Source: Histomonas meleagridis (Eukaryota; Parabasalia; Tritrichomonadida; Dientamoebidae). From it: 64,000 nucleotides of DNA. This document shows positions 31,980-41,784 of the stretch, piece by piece (position 1 is the stretch's first letter; every line of letters starts with the position of its first letter). A program made the translations under genes and the position numbers. Under the pieces are notes generated by a model. That model ran no database searches. It was not told the DNA's origin and was given only the letters and a program-made list of their open reading frames with translations. The stretch is taken from positions 62,001 through 126,000 of the forward strand of contig WSYJ01000175.1 in NCBI GenBank assembly GCA_020186115.1. The letters run 5' to 3'.

Positions 31980-33077
31980 TCAATTCGGATGCTGGAAAAT
32001 CGTCTGGATCAAAGGCTCCCGCATCTCTCCGTTCGCGTGAGATTCGAGTGTTTCCACTCTGTTTTTCAGTCCAACAATCATTTTTCGTAGATCACTCATC
32101 TCATGAATCATTCTTTCCATGAGATTTTCCATTCTACCAGCAACCATTTCCATTGGCCTTTCCATTTTGTCGTCGTCGTATTCCTCTTCTTCATCAAAAT
32201 CATATCCAAATTCTTTTGATAATTCAGGAGAATATTTAAGGATATAGTATTTCAAATCGAGTTCCGCTTCTCCACCGGTGAATTTCTTAAGGGCTTCGTG
32301 GATCTTTTGTAATGTATTTGGTTTCTCTTTCGGATTTCTGGGAATTTGTTTCTGTAAAAGTTGCTCACTAAGCTGGAGAGGACTTCTGTTTTCACGATCG
32401 CATTGTATTGTCGCATCAGCGCCTGCGTTTAGCAAAATTTTGACCATTTTTATATCATGAAGATAAACCGCAATATATAATGGAGTTGAACCTGACATAG
32501 ATCTTTGATCAATTTCGATGTTATAAACTTTTTGGGAGTCATCAACTGAGTTAGTGTTTGAAGATGAGAAAAAATCAAAACATCGAAGAAGTAAAAAAGC
32601 GTTTGCATAGTTGTGATTTGTAACTGCTATATGAAGTGCTGTGGTTTTGAACTCTGGTTTAGTTGGAATATTTTCGAGTTCGACCTTATCATTTATATGT
32701 TCAAGTACCCATTTGTATTTTAAGAGGACTCGTAAGCAATGATAGTCCTTAGAAAGAGCAGCGATATGAATTATATTGAATCCTTCTGTAGTATGACTTA
32801 AATCTGGACTTTTTTCTTTGAGAATATAATCCACGATTTCATCTTGCTCACATAAAATAGCAAGAAAAAGAGGTGTTGGACCGTGCAGGTGAATAGGTGG
32901 TGAGAATTTACTGTATTTTGTTTTAATTTGAATTTCACTGTAAGGTTTTAAAGATCTATTGATTTCGCTTTGTTCTAAGTATAATGCTTTAAATCCTTCT
33001 AAATCTCCATTAGTAATTTTCTCGATAATATCATCTTGTAGTGTTCTACTGACAGTTCTCTGTACGTGATGGGACAT
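31980..33077 (-). CDS. Ankyrin-repeat protein with acidic linker and coiled coil
   Basis: 365 residues. About five ankyrin repeats lie between residues 55 and 265 (GPTPLFLAILCEQDEIVDYI, FNIIHIAALSKDYHCLRVLL, TALHIAVTNHN, STPLYIAVYLHDIKMVKILL). An acidic cluster (DFDEEEEYDDD) follows, then a Met-rich coiled coil (MENLMERMIHEMSDLRKMIV). Unlike the DUF3447 family, the repeats are contiguous in one uninterrupted ORF with canonical TPL/TAL wording and more ordinary base composition. It probably acts as an oligomeric binding scaffold. A TCACA initiator lies 3-7 bases upstream of the ATG. The family function is not determinable from sequence. Confidence 0.8.
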   Translation of the reverse strand: MSHHVQRTVSRTLQDDIIEKITNGDLEGFKALYLEQSEINRSLKPYSEIQIKTKYSKFSPPIHLHGPTPLFLAILCEQDEIVDYILKEKSPDLSHTTEGFNIIHIAALSKDYHCLRVLLKYKWVLEHINDKVELENIPTKPEFKTTALHIAVTNHNYANAFLLLRCFDFFSSSNTNSVDDSQKVYNIEIDQRSMSGSTPLYIAVYLHDIKMVKILLNAGADATIQCDRENRSPLQLSEQLLQKQIPRNPKEKPNTLQKIHEALKKFTGGEAELDLKYYILKYSPELSKEFGYDFDEEEEYDDDKMERPMEMVAGRMENLMERMIHEMSDLRKMIVGLKNRVETLESHANGEMREPLIQTIFQHPN

Positions 33078-33079
33078 TA

Positions 33080-33084
33080 TGTGA
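33080..33084 (-). promoter_or_regulatory. TCACA initiator of the ankyrin protein gene
   Basis: On the minus strand the sequence reads AATCACATAATG. TCACA fits the trichomonad initiator TCA-Y-W, which overlaps the transcription start and normally sits within about 20 bases of the ATG. Confidence 0.6.
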
Positions 33085-33214
33085 TTTTACGGTTAAATAT
33101 CGGAAAGTTTTGAATTATTTTATACTAAAAAAAAAAAATTATCTTAAAGAAGAAGAAAAATTATTCAGATTTAATATAGCTTTTATTAAGATAAAAAAAA
33201 TATATACAAAAAGA

Positions 33215-33530
33215 TTATATCCATTGATCATTATCTTCAATTATATATCGTTTGTAATCTTGTTTAATATTTTCTGTTTTGTTGTCATTGGAGGTTGATG
33301 ATGTCAGAGAGTGTGTTTGTGATTTATTAAAATGCCGAATTTTACTTCTATGGACAAGAAATATAATAATTCCGATAATTAAAAGTACAATGACAACGGA
33401 AACGCATATTATGCCGACTAGAAGACTTGTTGATATTCGATCTTCTTGAACTTTATTTTGTGGGAGTTTGGTATAATAATATTGATGTAAATGTAAATGA
33501 ATACGAATACGTTGAAATTATTTTATTAAA
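33215..33530 (-). pseudogene. Surface-protein carboxy terminus (membrane span and tail), upstream part lost
   Basis: On the minus strand an open frame from about 33,530 reads a Tyr-containing stalk (HQYYYTKLPQNKVQEDR), then a hydrophobic span (SLLVGIICVSVVIVLLIIGI) and a polar cytoplasmic tail. It ends IEDNDQWI-stop at 33215-33217. The span and the DNDQWI end match the BspA-like relic at 4357-5147. Upstream of about 33,530 the frame closes and no leucine-rich repeats are visible. It is therefore a truncated remnant downstream of EF-1alpha on the same strand, not a complete gene. Confidence 0.65.
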
Positions 33531-33704
33531 TGTTAATGTTTACATAATTGATCAAGAATATGTTAAAATAAATGAATTTGAGAATGTTATATCTTCTAAT
33601 TTATTAGAAAATGTATTTAAACTATATTAATATATTAGAATACCCGATTTTATGGGAAAACAAGTTAAAACAAATCATGTTAATGTATTGAAGATTTATT
33701 GTCT

Positions 33705-35027
33705 TTACTTCTTCTTCTTATCTTCAACGACCTTCTTTTCGACAGCACGGATAACGCCAACAGCGACTGTTTGCTTCATATCACGAACAGCGAATCTTCC
33801 TAATGCAGCGTATTCCTTGAATGTTTCGACGACGAGTGGCTTTGATGGGACGACGACGACGACAGCAGCATCATCCTTTTGGATCCATTCTGGGTTTTCT
33901 GTGACCTTCTTACCGTGACGACGGTCGATACGTTGGACGAGCTTGTCGAACTTGCAAGCGATGTGAGCTGTGTGGCAGTCGAAAACTGGTTGGTAGCCAG
34001 CGTGGATCTTGCCTGGGTGGTTGGAGATGATCATTTGTGCTGTGAAGTTGATGCATTGCATTGGTGGATCACGGTTAGCTTCACCGACGACGTAACCACG
34101 CTTGATGTCAGAGACTGCGACGTTCTTGACGTTGAAACCGATGTTATCTCCTGGGACGGCCTCTGGGAGTTGTGTGTGGTGCATTTCGATGGACTTAACT
34201 TCGGTGGTGACTGTTGATGGTGCGAAGACGACTGTCATGTTTGGCTTCATGATACCGGATTCGACACGACCAACTGGAACTGTACCGATACCAGAGATCT
34301 TGTAGACATCTTGGACTGGAAGACGGAGTGGGCGGTCGAATGGACGCTTTGGTGGTTGGAGTGTATCGAGTGTTTCAAGGAGTGTGCCGCCTGTGTACCA
34401 TGGCATGTTTGGTGACTTTTCGGTCATGTTATCACCGACGAATCCGGAGATTGGGACGAACTTGTATTGTTCTGGCTTGAAACCAATGTTGCCAAGGATG
34501 TGTGTCATTTCTTGGACGATTTCATCATAACGTTGCTTGGAGTAGTTGACTGTGTTGTCATCCATCTTGTTGACACCAACAATAACTTGCTTGATACCAA
34601 GGGTGAAGGCAAGAAGAGCGTGTTCACGGGTTTGGCCTTGTTCGGCAATACCGGCTTCGAAACCTCCACGTGTGGCATCAATAACAAGGACGGCAGCATC
34701 GGCTTGGGATGTACCTGTGATCATGTTCTTGATGAAGTCTCTGTGTCCTGGAGCATCAATGATTGTGAACATGTATTTTGGTGATTCGAATTTCCAAAGG
34801 GAGATATCGATTGTGATACCACGTTCACGTTCGGCCTTGAGGTTATCCATAACGAAGGCGTATTTGAAGGAACCCTTACCAAGTTGGACGGCTTCCTTTT
34901 CGATTTGGGCGAGCTTTCTCTTATCGATACCACCGCACTTGTAGATTAAGTGGCCTGTTGTTGTTGATTTACCAGCATCGACGTGTCCGATAACGACGAG
35001 ATTGATATGTTCTTTCTCCTTACCCAT
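33705..35027 (-). CDS. Translation elongation factor 1-alpha
   Basis: 440 residues. It delivers aminoacyl-tRNA to the ribosome in a GTP-dependent way. The GTP-binding motifs are complete: GHVDAGKST at 14-22, DAPGHRDF at about 91-98 and NKMD at about 153. The effector region is RERGITIDI. Domains II and III follow normally ([55 protein letters not shown]), with a lysine-rich end (EDKKKK). Codon use is strongly biased and GC-richer than its surroundings, as expected for a highly expressed gene; this also produces long antisense ORFs that are not genes. The stop overlaps TAAAG. A TCACT initiator and a CGTTTAT element lie upstream. Confidence 0.98.
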   Translation of the reverse strand: MGKEKEHINLVVIGHVDAGKSTTTGHLIYKCGGIDKRKLAQIEKEAVQLGKGSFKYAFVMDNLKAERERGITIDISLWKFESPKYMFTIIDAPGHRDFIKNMITGTSQADAAVLVIDATRGGFEAGIAEQGQTREHALLAFTLGIKQVIVGVNKMDDNTVNYSKQRYDEIVQEMTHILGNIGFKPEQYKFVPISGFVGDNMTEKSPNMPWYTGGTLLETLDTLQPPKRPFDRPLRLPVQDVYKISGIGTVPVGRVESGIMKPNMTVVFAPSTVTTEVKSIEMHHTQLPEAVPGDNIGFNVKNVAVSDIKRGYVVGEANRDPPMQCINFTAQMIISNHPGKIHAGYQPVFDCHTAHIACKFDKLVQRIDRRHGKKVTENPEWIQKDDAAVVVVVPSKPLVVETFKEYAALGRFAVRDMKQTVAVGVIRAVEKKVVEDKKKK

Positions 35028-35041
35028 GGGACAATAAACAA

Positions 35042-35046
35042 AGTGA
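35042..35046 (-). promoter_or_regulatory. TCACT initiator of EF-1alpha
   Basis: On the minus strand, CAGTTCACTTTGTT precedes the ATG by about 15-19 bases. TCACT matches the trichomonad initiator TCA-Y-W at the expected distance. The CGTTTAT element at 35067-35073 lies 21 bases further upstream. Confidence 0.65.
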
Positions 35047-35350
35047 ACTGAAACTTTGGCCTTGTAATAAACGATTCAAATTATTGACGACCACGAACCC
35101 AGTTTTTGAGAAGCTCATACAAATAATTGAATACTCGGAAGCACTTTTTGATTATTGACCGCGGAAACGTTTTAGATGAATTGCACCAAACTTTATGCAA
35201 CGTTATATATGTATTGAAATTAATATGTTATAATTTATCTATATGGAGAATTTTATTTATCCAATTTTGTAAATTTTATTCATTATAATATTAATGTTCT
35301 AAAAAAAATTTTTGACATCAAATGAAATTAATTACAAAAACATATTTTTA

Positions 35351-36766
35351 TTAATTTTGATAATATGGATCCTTACGCATTTCTTTCTTCTTTTTAGCCT
35401 TTCTCTTGGAGTCGAATTCAGTAATTTCGAGGTCTCCAAGGTTTTGTTGTTGTGCCTTTCTTGGCTGAACGATTCTCTTTTCTTGTTCGGCGACTTTCTT
35501 CGCTTGTTTCTCTTTCTTCATAAGTGAAATTGCCTCTTCGACATCCGTTGGGTTATTGATCATTCTATATAATTCTCTCGGCACGAAGAACCCGTGCATG
35601 TAAGGCTTCAATATCGAAGTCTTAATCAAATGTTCCATTCCACATTTCTCAAGTTCTTCTCTGGTTATAAATTTCATGTCGTCATATAATGGCGTTCTTT
35701 CTTCAGCATCTGCTTCAACATCAAGAATAAGATCATCAAGAAATGATGCCCATCTTGGCGATGGTCCTAAATCAGGTATTAACATCGCTTGAATCTTTTC
35801 TTCATCAACAGCCGCAAATAAAAGTCCACTATCAGGATACGAAATGACATTATTCATTCGCGAACGTGTTTCAAATGACGTGTAAAAAGTGCCATCGGTT
35901 TCGTTATAGATTCGACAGCCTCTTCGATCGCCAGAAATGATTTTATGATTGCTATGGAATGATATAGAATGGATAGGAAATTGATTTCGATGCGAATATG
36001 AAAATTGTGGTGTTGATGAACGAATATCAAATACAGATACTTTCCCATTAGATAAGCCTACAGCTAGTTTAAGACCTGTGTTATCAAAGCAAAGCCGAGT
36101 AACTTCGCTTTCAAGTTTAATGGCTGTGATTGAACGTTTGTCACGTGGATCGAAAAATTCAATTACTCCATTTTCATAACCACAACAGATAAGTTGGTGG
36201 ACATCTGAGACAGTGATGAAATTTCCATACTGTTCGCAGCATGGAATTGAGGGAACAAAATGTCCAAGCTCAAGATTAAGTCGAAGAATTTGGGAATCTT
36301 CAGAAGAAAGAAGAAGATCGGCTGTGGGTCTATTATAAACAAAGTGGCGGCAACGAATAGGTAGATTTAATGTGTGATAAATGCCACCTTTAGTATAAAA
36401 ATCTAATTTGCGATCTCCTCTTAAGGAAACAAGCTTAGACCAATCATCGGAAACAAAATCAAAATAGGTTGGAATCTGCTTAACAAAAAAGTTTGTGGTT
36501 TGACTTAAATCGGCTAAATCAAAAATTTTGATTTGTGGTGGATACTCACCAGAAACACCTAACGTCAGACCATCTCTTGTGAGTTGTATAATTCTAGAGC
36601 AGTTTGGAAATTCAAATTCTTGAATAAAGCTAATTCTGTTTTTTAGCTCTGCATGAGTACCAATTCTTCGATTTGCTTTGTCTCCATATTGTGTTGGCAG
36701 AGCAGTTTCTGCTGATATATGATATGTCTTGATTCCATTAATTGTGGTCGAGATGACTCTCGTCAT
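35351..36766 (-). CDS. NOL10/Enp2 ribosome-biogenesis WD40 protein
   Basis: 471 residues from the ATG at 36764-36766; the frame stays open upstream to a GTG, but conserved sequence begins at MTRVISTTINGIKTYHISAE. It shows the NOL10 pattern: the opening NGIKTY and PTQYGDKANRR, a beta-propeller to about residue 330, then a conserved block with DDLILDVEADAEERTPLYDD, REELEKCGMEHLI, KPYMHGFFVPRELYRM and a basic coiled tail (KRKAKKKKEMRKDPYYQN). In yeast, Enp2 works in the nucleolus in small-subunit processing. It is shorter than the human protein, lacking much of the charged carboxy-terminal extension. The stop at 35351 is followed by TAATAAAAATA. Confidence 0.92.
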   Translation of the reverse strand: MTRVISTTINGIKTYHISAETALPTQYGDKANRRIGTHAELKNRISFIQEFEFPNCSRIIQLTRDGLTLGVSGEYPPQIKIFDLADLSQTTNFFVKQIPTYFDFVSDDWSKLVSLRGDRKLDFYTKGGIYHTLNLPIRCRHFVYNRPTADLLLSSEDSQILRLNLELGHFVPSIPCCEQYGNFITVSDVHQLICCGYENGVIEFFDPRDKRSITAIKLESEVTRLCFDNTGLKLAVGLSNGKVSVFDIRSSTPQFSYSHRNQFPIHSISFHSNHKIISGDRRGCRIYNETDGTFYTSFETRSRMNNVISYPDSGLLFAAVDEEKIQAMLIPDLGPSPRWASFLDDLILDVEADAEERTPLYDDMKFITREELEKCGMEHLIKTSILKPYMHGFFVPRELYRMINNPTDVEEAISLMKKEKQAKKVAEQEKRIVQPRKAQQQNLGDLEITEFDSKRKAKKKKEMRKDPYYQN

Positions 36767-36949
36767 TAAATTTTGGTTCGACCAATTCCAAATTCGAACA
36801 AAGCTACAAAATTTCACTACAAAGTGTTTGTATGCAATGAATGAAAATGAAAATTTTTGTTTGTATGGAGTGATTCATTATATTATTTTAAATAATTTTC
36901 TAAAAACAATATAAAGTTTCATTAACAATTCTTGTTTATAAAATTTTTG

Positions 36950-37510
36950 TGGTAAAAAAAATATTTATATTAAGAAAAATATAATTTGATCATTTCTATA
37001 TTGAAATAAGTGCTGCTTTAAACATTTTGAAAAATTTATAATTATTTTTAAATATAAAATTATTAAAATATATTTTAAATAAGGCAATCCATCACCATTA
37101 GCATTAATATCAATTAACTTTTGTTCAAAAAGTCACTTGACTATTTCTGTATGACCATTTTCAGATGCTTTAATAAGTGCTGTATTAAATAATTTAAATA
37201 ATTTCCAAATATTATTTGAAAATATAAAATTAATAAAATAAATTTTAGATAAAACAAATAAATATTTTTATCATTAATATCAATTCCTTTCTTAAAAAGT
37301 AATTTAACATTTCCTATATGCCCATTTGAAGATACTAAAATAAGTAATGTATTAAATAATTGAAATAATTTACAAATATTATTTCGTAATTTTAATTATT
37401 TAAAATCAATTTTAAATAAAACAAATAAATATCTTTAATATTAAGATCAATTGATCATATTCAAGAAAGAGTGTTTTAATTTTTGCTTTATATGCAAACA
37501 TAATTGCTGT
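36950..37510 (-). repeat. Orphan, decayed ankyrin cassette array
   Basis: Minus-strand cassettes start at 37510, 37350, 37183 and about 37016. Examples are TLLILVSSNGHIGNVKLLF and TALIKASENGHTEIVK. There is no DUF3447 amino-terminal ORF upstream (above 37,510), so the array is detached from any family gene. Cassettes show internal damage (lost codons, an in-frame stop in the last), but the spacers keep the same layout as gene D (NNWKLF-type 3' end) and starts are 160-167 bp apart. Confidence 0.65.
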
Positions 37511-38486
37511 CATAAACATTTTAAATAATTTCCAAATATTAATAACATGAGTAAATCCCAATAATTATGAACTGAATTTGTTTTTTCTTCTCCTTTTGTT
37601 TTTCCATTTATAAATTACTAAGAATCGACGATTTTCCGCGTCAAAAACGCGGAAATTAACAGACGTTTAAAATCAACCACTAGAAACTAAATTTTTAAAT
37701 TAAATATCCTGCAATCATCATGGTAGTCACCAAATTGCTTATTATATGTTATTTTTATACAAGTCATTAAATTCCTCTTTGATCACAGCTTACAATAGCA
37801 CTCCAGCAGCCCCACTTGAACACCCAATACTCCACTTACAATATCTAATTCTCAAGGACTTATTCTTCCATTAGCACGTGAAGGACCTAATACTAATATT
37901 ATTGAATAAAAAAGTTGTCTAAGAAACAAGGATTAATTCTGTGTAGATAAAGCTGAGTCAAAAAAAGAAGGTAAGCAAAAACAAAAGTGTGCAAAAGAGG
38001 AACCTTGAGAAAAATTCGATTTTATGTGAAGAATAATGATGTATTGGGGCCGAAGCTCATGTTATAGGGTACGGAGCCTTCAAATAAATATATTCTGTTT
38101 TAATAAAAAATATCATTAAATTGTATAATTAATTATTGAGAATTATTTCTATCGTGTAATATTAAAACTTCATAATTCTATTTTATAGTTATACAGAAAT
38201 TTATGAGATATTTTGTCTCAATTTGTATTCTCTTTAACATCCTAAAGACAACCTTAAGTGCTATTGATCTATCTTATCATAAAACAAAAACATATCAAGA
38301 AACAAAATATTTCAGTCCAAACTTGCTCAAATCACTCGCTAACATTCAATATTTCAATTGCTTTATAACGCCCACATAAAAAACCTAATTCGCATTCATT
38401 GCTAAGTCAACCAGAACCGAATACATTTCACTTGAAGAGAGTCAAATATATTTTATTGATTTACTTACTTTGCATCACTTTCAGGC
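37511..38486. other. Gene-poor region with a GC-rich hairpin
   Basis: No ORF supported. A hairpin TTTCCGCGT / ACGCGGAAA with loop CAAAA sits at 37633-37655 and is strikingly CpG-rich for this DNA. Short protein-like stretches near 37,790-37,900 and 38,040-38,090 have stops and no recognised family. Confidence 0.4.
37633..37655. repeat. CpG-rich perfect 9-bp inverted repeat
   Basis: TTTCCGCGT (37633-37641), loop CAAAA (37642-37646), ACGCGGAAA (37647-37655). It stands out because CpG is rare in the surrounding AT-rich DNA. Confidence 0.8.
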
Positions 38487-40397
38487 TTACAAAGTCTGCA
38501 CCACTCCACTGATCACCTCGTTCCACTTCATGCTTCCATTTATCGACGAGAGCCACTTCATCGCCTTTTCCTCGATGAATATCCACGCGTCTCTATACTG
38601 TAGTGCCTTCTTATATAGCAAAGCGATTGCTGCCACAGTCGGAATCACTTTATCCTTTTTGTTAACACTTTTCGCCTCCTTAAAGTTCGGGTAATCTTTT
38701 TTATCCAAAAGCTTCAACAACTTCTTCGACTTGCTCCAGAATCCTGCCGGGTCTTGTTGCAGCAACAACATTACGTAATCGAATTTCGGAGTTTTCGACT
38801 TCGTTATATTGTTATGTTTCTTTTGGTTAACGTTACGGATGTTATTACTTTCGAAAACTCTGTTGTCGATGACATTAATATAACATGTGACGTCAGAGAG
38901 AATGTTATTTTCGATAGATAAATCAACAACATATTCTTCAGTGGCAATGTTGCTTTGATACTTCTGGATAAGATGAAACGCTTGTAACGAATGAATACAA
39001 TTACTTTCCCAAACATCTTTAGCAACGGGTATAGTGTACTCAAGAAGTTCGTTCTTGAATTGTCCTTTTAATGTAATGTTGTCACCAAAATCAGATGTCT
39101 TGAAAAATAAGTTCTTGTTGCTGCAGGGATATATCGGTTGAATAGATGACTTTTGAAATTCTGGAACATTAATCTCTTCAATGTTAAAACATTCAACCAT
39201 TGAATGCCTTAATAAGAACATAACTTTAGATGCAAGATCTTCGTTTTCTAAAACAAGCTCATATCGACCTAACGTGTTCATTGCTAATGTTTCAATAAAA
39301 TAGGAATCAACATGAAATCCAAAGCCAATGGGATAACATCGGGTGTCACTTTTGTGCTGCTCAAAAAGTTCGAAAATTTCAGTTTGTCTATCGGGGGTGC
39401 CCTGTGTGACGATGAAAATTTGACGCTTAGTTTTCGGTTTTTCTTTGAAAATAAATTCAAGAGCAGGAAGAAGGCCTTGAATGTCTGCGCCAGAATCAGA
39501 GATGTTTTGAATAAATTTGATGGCGTCTTTAAATGTAGAAGGTTCAAGTTGTGAGGATTTCATCCAAAGTGGGGAATGCTTATTGCTAAATTTTATGATA
39601 TTAAATATAGATTTGGGTGGAAGGGAACGAACGACTATTTCTAGGCAACTCTTCAATTTGTCAATTCGTGGGCCTTGCATTTGGGAACTATTCTCAACTA
39701 AAAATATATATTCGTTATCGGGAATCTCGATTTTTTCAATTAAAGGTGCAAAACTTACAACAGTAGTCAAAGGTGTTTTGAATGCAATGCCTGTAAATGG
39801 AGATTCGAGTTTGGTTCGGATTAATAAAGATGATAAATTTTTTGGAATTTCTTCAATGCTGATTTTGGCATTATATTCGTCGATTCTTTCAAAGGCACAG
39901 TTACAATCAGTAAAAACTTCTTTGATTGGTACGTTTTGATTAATCTTCAAATTGACGCTAATTTTGGCACTATCAGATTGCAAGTTAGTAATTGAGCAAT
40001 CAGGCAACATTGTATCAAGTGGAAAATTAGTAAGAATTGTTTGTTGATCTTCAAGATTTGCTTCAAATGCGCAAAACGCAATGACCTTGACCTCGGTTTG
40101 GGCTGGGACACTTCCAATGGGATAAATGCTTGGTTTAGTAAAAGTTTGTGAAATTGCATTCAAATTTCTAACTTTGAGTTTCAAGTCAACAATGTTTCCT
40201 CCAACATCAAAGATTAATTTGTAGATGCAAAAGTTGCCTTGCGTTGGGAAGTGATAGGTAAGTTGTTTCGTATCAGCGTTTGTCTTAATTACTTGCGTAT
40301 ATCTGATATCAGCTATCATTCCATTTTGTTCTCCTTCGATTATTACTTCGCTAGCTGGAATGTGAGTATCTATTGCGCAGAAACCACCAAAAGACAT
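38487..40397 (-). CDS. VIT- and von Willebrand A-domain protein
   Basis: 636 residues, with a VIT domain at about 10-130 (ASEVIIEGEQNGMIADIRYT, QLTYHFPTQGNFCIYKL), a linker with immunoglobulin-like strands, and a VWA domain at about 226-400 (EYIFLVENSSQMQGPRIDKL, FNIIKFSNKH, RQIFIVTQGTP). The carboxy-terminal helical part ends with ALQYRDAWIFIEEKAMKWL. This is the layout of VWA5A/PARP4-like and inter-alpha-inhibitor-heavy-chain-like proteins; intracellular relatives are common in protists and their function is poorly known. The metal site DxSxS is changed to ExSxQ (VENSSQM), so metal-dependent ligand binding may be lost. No signal peptide is visible, suggesting a cytosolic protein. TCAAAAAGTGG lies about 27-37 bp upstream. 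Confidence 0.85.
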   Translation of the reverse strand: MSFGGFCAIDTHIPASEVIIEGEQNGMIADIRYTQVIKTNADTKQLTYHFPTQGNFCIYKLIFDVGGNIVDLKLKVRNLNAISQTFTKPSIYPIGSVPAQTEVKVIAFCAFEANLEDQQTILTNFPLDTMLPDCSITNLQSDSAKISVNLKINQNVPIKEVFTDCNCAFERIDEYNAKISIEEIPKNLSSLLIRTKLESPFTGIAFKTPLTTVVSFAPLIEKIEIPDNEYIFLVENSSQMQGPRIDKLKSCLEIVVRSLPPKSIFNIIKFSNKHSPLWMKSSQLEPSTFKDAIKFIQNISDSGADIQGLLPALEFIFKEKPKTKRQIFIVTQGTPDRQTEIFELFEQHKSDTRCYPIGFGFHVDSYFIETLAMNTLGRYELVLENEDLASKVMFLLRHSMVECFNIEEINVPEFQKSSIQPIYPCSNKNLFFKTSDFGDNITLKGQFKNELLEYTIPVAKDVWESNCIHSLQAFHLIQKYQSNIATEEYVVDLSIENNILSDVTCYINVIDNRVFESNNIRNVNQKKHNNITKSKTPKFDYVMLLLQQDPAGFWSKSKKLLKLLDKKDYPNFKEAKSVNKKDKVIPTVAAIALLYKKALQYRDAWIFIEEKAMKWLSSINGSMKWNEVISGVVQTL

Positions 40398-41784
40398 TTC
40401 GGTCTGCTTTCTTTTCGCCTGTCCACTTTTTGAACAAGTTCAGAATTTTTATTACAAAAAAATGGGTGGGTTTTCGAGGGTACCCGCTTTCAAAAAGCTG
40501 AATTTGGCCTTTCAATTCAAAGGCCCACACCGAATAAAATCTTACTTTGACAATATTTGAATTGATTCAATAAATTGACAGCATTTTACAAGGACGTGGC
40601 CGATTTCAGGTTGATTTATATAACCGCTGCATTTAATAGAAAAAGATGAACTTTTTTACTTAATCACTTAACTTTTGGTATAAGGTATTCAATTTCAAAA
40701 GACTCCATTTAAAATGATGAAAGACAAACACATTGATCTTTTGGTTAATTACTAATAAAATATGTATAAAATAAAGCAGACATATTTCAATATCAAATCT
40801 ATTTCTAATAAAATCATATTTCATTTTTTGATCATGAATTTCTCAAAATATTTGTGAATTTTTTCTTTTCTGATCTGTTATTTATATATATTACTATTCA
40901 CATATGAATTTTATACAGATAACATCAATCTTTATATTTAAAATTTTTCATATCTTATTTAATGGTTTATATTTGACTCTTTAAAACATAAAATCAGTTG
41001 AGGAAAAATATAATACCATGTAACATATACATGGTATAGTAACGATTTTTTTCATAAAAATCTTTCATGATAAAGTTATCAATGGGTATACATGATGTTA
41101 TTAAAATCGTGTTTTGTTTTTTATTTAATATCAATCACAATTTATCATATTTCAAATCAGCATCTGAAAATAATTATAGATAGCCATAATGTAACTAATG
41201 TAGAGGAGCTTTTTTTTATTCTTTCATATTTGTTTTCTATCTACCAAATATAACTATTTTAATTACAAAAATTTTGATTGAAAATGATCACATAACAAAA
41301 CACACACAAAAAACCAAATTTCGAGCACTTTTTGACCATCGAAATATAAATATCTTGGGAAATCATTAAAATTAAGCAATATATATATATATATTTTAAT
41401 ATTTACTTTATTTTGATATTATAGCTAGAAAAAAACCCACCTCCACTTCATAGAACTTTTTAGAAACAATTTAAAATAAAGTGATCATAAAATGAAGAAA
41501 ATTGAATGAAAAAAAATCATCCTGAAGATTTCAAGAACTACCATCTATAAAATATAATATACATCGATAATAATTAAGAGCGGACTTTAAAAATATATAT
41601 TTTGGGAAAATTGATTTCGAAATTTCCATTTTGATCTTTATATTTTTTTCTCAATTTGAAAACAGATTTTTACTCAAGTGACGATAGGAATTCATAATAA
41701 AAATTAAAAAATTCATCAGAATATCTCTATTTTCTCAGTTTGAGTACATTATTTTATATTTTTCTTTTTGTATGAACATCAATT
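40398..41784. other. AT-rich gene-free region with short inverted repeat
   Basis: 1.4 kb without a supportable gene. GGCCTTT (40506-40512) and AAAGGCC (40519-40525) form a 7-bp inverted repeat with a 6-base loop near the VWA promoter side. An AT-dinucleotide run is at about 41,380-41,400. Nothing else is recognised. Confidence 0.5.

Noticed and set aside
33879-34944. Long ORFs antisense to EF-1alpha
   Set aside because: They mirror the strongly biased codon use of EF-1alpha and have no protein-family likeness.
36767-36817. Upstream extension of NOL10 to a GTG
   Set aside because: Conserved NOL10 sequence begins at the ATG at 36766; the extension has no ATG and no likeness.
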